Below are positions 61,602-64,000 of a DNA stretch of 64,000 nt, one piece after another. A program made the translations under genes and the position numbers. The notes under the pieces were generated by a model that saw nothing but the letters and a program-made list of their open reading frames with translations, did not search any database and had not been told where the DNA came from. Source of the DNA: an uncultured Oscillospiraceae bacterium (GTDB lineage: Bacteria > Bacillota > Clostridia > Oscillospirales > Ruminococcaceae); the NCBI GenBank assembly GCA_934465295.1, contig CAKSKU010000001.1:269729-333728 (forward strand). Reading direction: 5' to 3'. Every line of letters starts with the position of its first letter. The first letter of the stretch is position 1.

Positions 61602-62207
61602 TTAAAAATCTGTACCGAGGACTTTTGCCCAGCCTGCGAAGCTGAATTCCCGTATGCTTTTCATAAAGTCTGCCGCTTCTTCGTACGGAAGCTTGTGGGA
61701 CACGACTTCGTAAACATACTGCCAGCCCGTTCGGCAAACGACATGGACGAAAAAGTCGCTCACGTTACTCCCGTCCTTTGCAAACTGATCGACGAACTCT
61801 CTGTAGAAATTCTCCTCTATCTCGGCGAGCTTGTCGAAATAATGCTCATACTCCGTGCCTGAGGAATTACAGAAGATGAGGTAAAACGCATCGAAATTAT
61901 CATAGATATATTTCAGCACAAGCTCAGTTCCCGCATCGCCAATATTCGCTGCGGCTTTGGCGTTTTTGCACTCCGAAGCGCCGCTTATGCTGCCGAGATA
62001 CATCTGCATAAGTCCGTCTGCGGCAGGCTTTACGACTGCGGCAAAAAGTCCTGATTTATCGCCGAAGCGTGTATATATCGAGTTTGTACTGACGCCGCTG
62101 TCTGCGGATATCCTGCGCAGATTGGCGTTTTGAAAGCCATATCTGAGAAATTCTTTTTTTGCGCTTTCGATAAGTGCTTCGGTAACGCCTGCGGTTTCCT
62201 GTCTCAT
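61602..62207 (-). CDS. TetR family transcriptional regulator
   Basis: A 201-residue regulator with the N-terminal helix-turn-helix (FLRYGFQNANLRRISADSG, STNSIYTRFGDKSGLF) and an all-helical ligand domain. It lies 77 bases upstream of a paired ABC exporter on the same strand. Palindromes occur both in that gap and over its own -10, so it probably represses itself and the exporter. The inducer is unknown. Confidence 0.9.
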   Translation of the reverse strand: MRQETAGVTEALIESAKKEFLRYGFQNANLRRISADSGVSTNSIYTRFGDKSGLFAAVVKPAADGLMQMYLGSISGASECKNAKAAANIGDAGTELVLKYIYDNFDAFYLIFCNSSGTEYEHYFDKLAEIEENFYREFVDQFAKDGSNVSDFFVHVVCRTGWQYVYEVVSHKLPYEEAADFMKSIREFSFAGWAKVLGTDF

Positions 62208-62224
62208 AATGCACCTCGCTCTTT

Positions 62225-62266
62225 TAATAACTTTGTTATTATAACACGGTTATTTTATATTGTCAA
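62225..62266 (-). promoter_or_regulatory. TetR promoter with overlapping palindrome
   Basis: On the minus strand TTGACA (62261-62266), 17-base spacer, TATAAT (62238-62243). AATAAC-TTT-GTTATT (62225-62239) overlaps the -10 and start point. Confidence 0.8.
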
Positions 62267-62309
62267 GAGGGGGTTGATAATTTTTTCTTTTAAAAAAGGG
62301 GATTTTTTT

Positions 62310-62395
62310 TAATTCGGAATTCGGAATGCGGAATACGGAATTCGGAATTAATTTAATGCGTAATTCGTAAAGCGTAATGCGTAATGCGTAATTAT
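62310..62395. repeat. AATTCGG array followed by TAATGCG array
   Basis: Forward AATTCGG/AATGCGG/AATACGG units (62310-62350), then GCGTAATGCGTAATGCG units (62352-62395). The second is a third array flavour, sharing the ATT core and similar period. Confidence 0.75.
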
Positions 62396-62545
62396 TTTTG
62401 CTTGGAATTACTGTAATGGACGGATTGCTTGTCCTTTTTTACTCTTTGGTTACTTTGGGGTGGAGAGGGCTGTTTTCTGCGGTTAGATATGGCTATTTTG
62501 GAGTTTCCTCAACTCGGAATATTGTGATTTCAAATGTACCAAAAT

Positions 62546-62624
62546 TTCAATTATAAATTGTCAATTGAAAACTGTTAGCTATTAACTATTAACTGTTAAC
62601 TGTCAATTGTCAATTGTCAATTGT
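62546..62624. repeat. AATTGTCAATTG / GTTAACTATTAACT array
   Basis: Nearly 80 bases of AT-type units upstream of the ATC-hydrolase-like gene. Between 62396 and 62545 I see nothing identifiable. Confidence 0.75.
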
Positions 62625-62648
62625 TATGTTCGCTTGGGCTTACAAATG

Positions 62649-62677
62649 TTGCTTTTAGGGATTTGATATGGTATAAT
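62649..62677 (+). promoter_or_regulatory. Promoter of the ATC-hydrolase-like gene
   Basis: TTGCTT (62649-62654), 17-base spacer, TGGTATAAT (TATAAT 62672-62677, TGn extended), about 40 bases before the ATG. Confidence 0.7.
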
Positions 62678-62716
62678 ATAGACAGCATTTCCCGATAAAT
62701 TTTAAGGGTGGTCTTG

Positions 62717-63310
62717 ATGAAAAAATATATTCCCGAAAAGATGATAAAGCAGAGCAGATTCAGTGACTTTTACAGCGAATGGAGCGAACGTGACAGGCTT
62801 CGTTTATGCAAAAAAATGTCCGAGCTTATTGCTGAGAACTCCGATTATACTGACGATAAAAATTACGGGCATTTATGCAATCTTATCACGGCACTGGCGA
62901 TGGTGCTTGTGCTTGAGGGGGGCGGCATGGCACGCAGCGAAGCCGAAAAAGCGGTTGGCGATGCGATGTACACGTTTCTTCAGCCTACAAAGGCTTCGAT
63001 GGAAAAGCTTGCAGGTCACGGCTGGTTCGTTAAGATGCTGAAGCTGACGATGCCGATAAAATTCGCTCACACACTCGGCTTCGGCTGGGACGTGGAGTTT
63101 CCGAAATGCCCGAGCGGCCGCTTCACGATGATAACGCACAAGTGCATTTATCAACAGCTTTTCACGAAGTACGGTATGCCCGAAATGACGGCGGTTTTCT
63201 GCGAGGTGGACGACCTTATGTACAGCAGCCTGCCCCGTGCGGAGTTCATTTACACCGAGCAGATCGGACGTGGGGGAAGTATGTGCGATTACACCTTTAA
63301 AAAGAGGTAA
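62717..63310 (+). CDS. L-2-amino-thiazoline-4-carboxylic acid hydrolase-like protein
   Basis: A 197-residue soluble protein of the ATC hydrolase family (PF14196). Distinctive parts are GFGWDVEFPKCPSGRFTMIT, then a THKCIYQQLFTKYGMPEM segment with conserved cysteines, and FCEVDDLMY. Most clostridial members have no tested function, so cysteine-precursor hydrolysis is only the family label. ATG 62717 has AAGGGTGG upstream. Two bases separate its stop from the ogt start, so they are coupled. Confidence 0.8.
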   Translation: MKKYIPEKMIKQSRFSDFYSEWSERDRLRLCKKMSELIAENSDYTDDKNYGHLCNLITALAMVLVLEGGGMARSEAEKAVGDAMYTFLQPTKASMEKLAGHGWFVKMLKLTMPIKFAHTLGFGWDVEFPKCPSGRFTMITHKCIYQQLFTKYGMPEMTAVFCEVDDLMYSSLPRAEFIYTEQIGRGGSMCDYTFKKR

Positions 63311-63312
63311 CT

Positions 63313-63846
63313 ATGGTTTACACGATGGATTATTCATCTCCGCTCGGCGAGATCCTGCTTGCGGCGGACGATATCGGGCTGACGGGAGCTTGGTTTTACG
63401 GGCAGAAATATTTTGCTCACGATCTGCCCGAAGAAAGCACTGAGGGTACAGTACCTGCGCTAATTCGGACGAAGGAGTGGCTCGATATTTATTTCGGCGG
63501 AGATGAGCCGGATTTTGCACCGCCGCTCCACATTATCGGCTCGGATTTTCAGCGTGAGGTATGGGATATACTTTTGAAAATACCCTACGGCGAGACTGTT
63601 ACCTACGGTGAGATCGCCCGTGAGCTTGCGGAGAAAAAAGGCTGTGCGAAAATGTCTGCACAGGCGGTCGGCGGCGCTGTCGGACACAACAATATCCCGA
63701 TCATCATACCCTGTCACCGTGTTGTCGGGGCGAGCGGAAATCTCACGGGCTATGCGGGCGGGATTGACAGGAAGGTCGCTTTGCTCACTCTTGAAAAGGC
63801 TGATATGAGCTGTTTTTTCGTGCCGGAAATGGGAACGGCACTTTGA
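63313..63846 (+). CDS. ogt: Methylated-DNA-protein-cysteine methyltransferase
   Basis: Suicide repair enzyme that takes methyl groups from O6-methylguanine. The 177-residue protein has the acceptor site IPCHRVVGASGNLTGYAGG, the helix-turn-helix FQREVWDILLKIPYGETVTYGEIA, and NIPIII before the active Cys. The C-terminal end runs about 12 residues past the usual fold. Coupled to the upstream ATC-hydrolase-like gene. A hairpin (CGGAGAA/TTCTCCG, near 63870) without a T-run follows. Confidence 0.93.
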   Translation: MVYTMDYSSPLGEILLAADDIGLTGAWFYGQKYFAHDLPEESTEGTVPALIRTKEWLDIYFGGDEPDFAPPLHIIGSDFQREVWDILLKIPYGETVTYGEIARELAEKKGCAKMSAQAVGGAVGHNNIPIIIPCHRVVGASGNLTGYAGGIDRKVALLTLEKADMSCFFVPEMGTAL

Positions 63847-63930
63847 ATTTTTTATAGTTTAAGGCTTTGGCGGAGAATTTTCTCCGTCTCAGCCTGTCGA
63901 AAAAGTATATTATTGAAAAAAGCTGCACAA

Positions 63931-64000
63931 AATTAAAGTTTACGTTAATTCTGAAAGAATTTCGCTTTGTTCAAAGGGTGGTGGGTGTCCAGAGGGCAAA
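63931..64000 (+). repeat. 400-base modular repeat, copy F (forward, cut by window end)
   Basis: TAAAGTTTACGTTAATTCTGAAAGAATTTCGCTTTG matches copy A at 5191 onwards in pieces (TAAAGTTTACGTTAATTC, then CTGAAAGAATTTCGC), followed by GGGTGTCCAGAGGGCAAA as in copy D. It lacks an AATTCGG array on its left side. Confidence 0.8.

Overview
The window reads as chromosomal DNA of a Gram-positive anaerobic gut or rumen Clostridium of the Ruminococcus/Oscillospiraceae type. Support: AGGAGG-like ribosome sites and TTGACA-17-TATAAT promoters, a clostridial 2[4Fe-4S] ferredoxin, a FucO-type iron alcohol dehydrogenase, PduL phosphotransacylase, DUF4364, DUF4317 and RepA_N/DUF6017 proteins, a split AICAR transformylase with a PurO-like IMP cyclohydrolase, and many Glu/Thr-rich lipoproteins. 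Genus assignment is inference. I saw no rRNA, tRNA, CRISPR array, prophage or insertion sequence.

Layout. 1-5115: shikimate operon (DAHP synthase, aroB, aroA, aroC) plus a DUF4364 gene. 5646-8027: PcrA/UvrD helicase. 8515-14480: fucO, a small unknown gene, nitroreductase, nadA, AI-2E-type permease, thioredoxin reductase. 14729-25608 (minus strand): a de novo purine operon purE-purC-purF2-purF-purM-purN-methyltransferase-purO-AICAR transformylase-(lipoprotein)-purD. 25966: ferredoxin. 26377-30885 (minus): str operon rpsL-rpsG-fusA-tuf. 31233-31424: candidate type I toxin/antisense pair. 31887-36210: GntR regulator, VanY-like carboxypeptidase, ABC ATPase and permease. 36639-38105: DUF4317 protein and thioredoxin. 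38935-41847 (minus): TrpXYZ/ABC_sub_bind-type transporter with a structured leader. 42093-45392: lipoprotein, RepA-like protein and AAA/DUF4143 ATPase. 45860-51765: thyA, folA, sirtuin, lipoprotein, nadC, radical SAM protein, aldose epimerase-like protein. 52231: PduL. 52989-57762: three consecutive secreted leucine-rich-repeat proteins. 57997-62207: paired ABC exporter with a TetR regulator. 62717-63846: ATC-hydrolase-like protein and Ogt.

The most unusual content is non-coding. A roughly 400-base modular repeat occurs in five full or nearly full copies plus one cut by the window end. It has invariant 13-base inverted arms (GGCGCAATTCACA / TGTGAATTGCGCC) around an inner stem whose two sides change together between copies. 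Every complete locus lies between convergently transcribed genes. One end of most copies is an array of AATTCGG units; such arrays also occur alone or as facing pairs, and in places have run into coding ends and supply the last codons and stop. A second array family (AATTGATAATT/GTTAACTATTAACT) behaves alike and borders a truncated lipoprotein gene.

Among the genes, the standout is a second amidophosphoribosyltransferase in the purine operon. It keeps the PRPP-binding motif but has lost the nucleophilic cysteine and the other recognisable glutaminase motifs.
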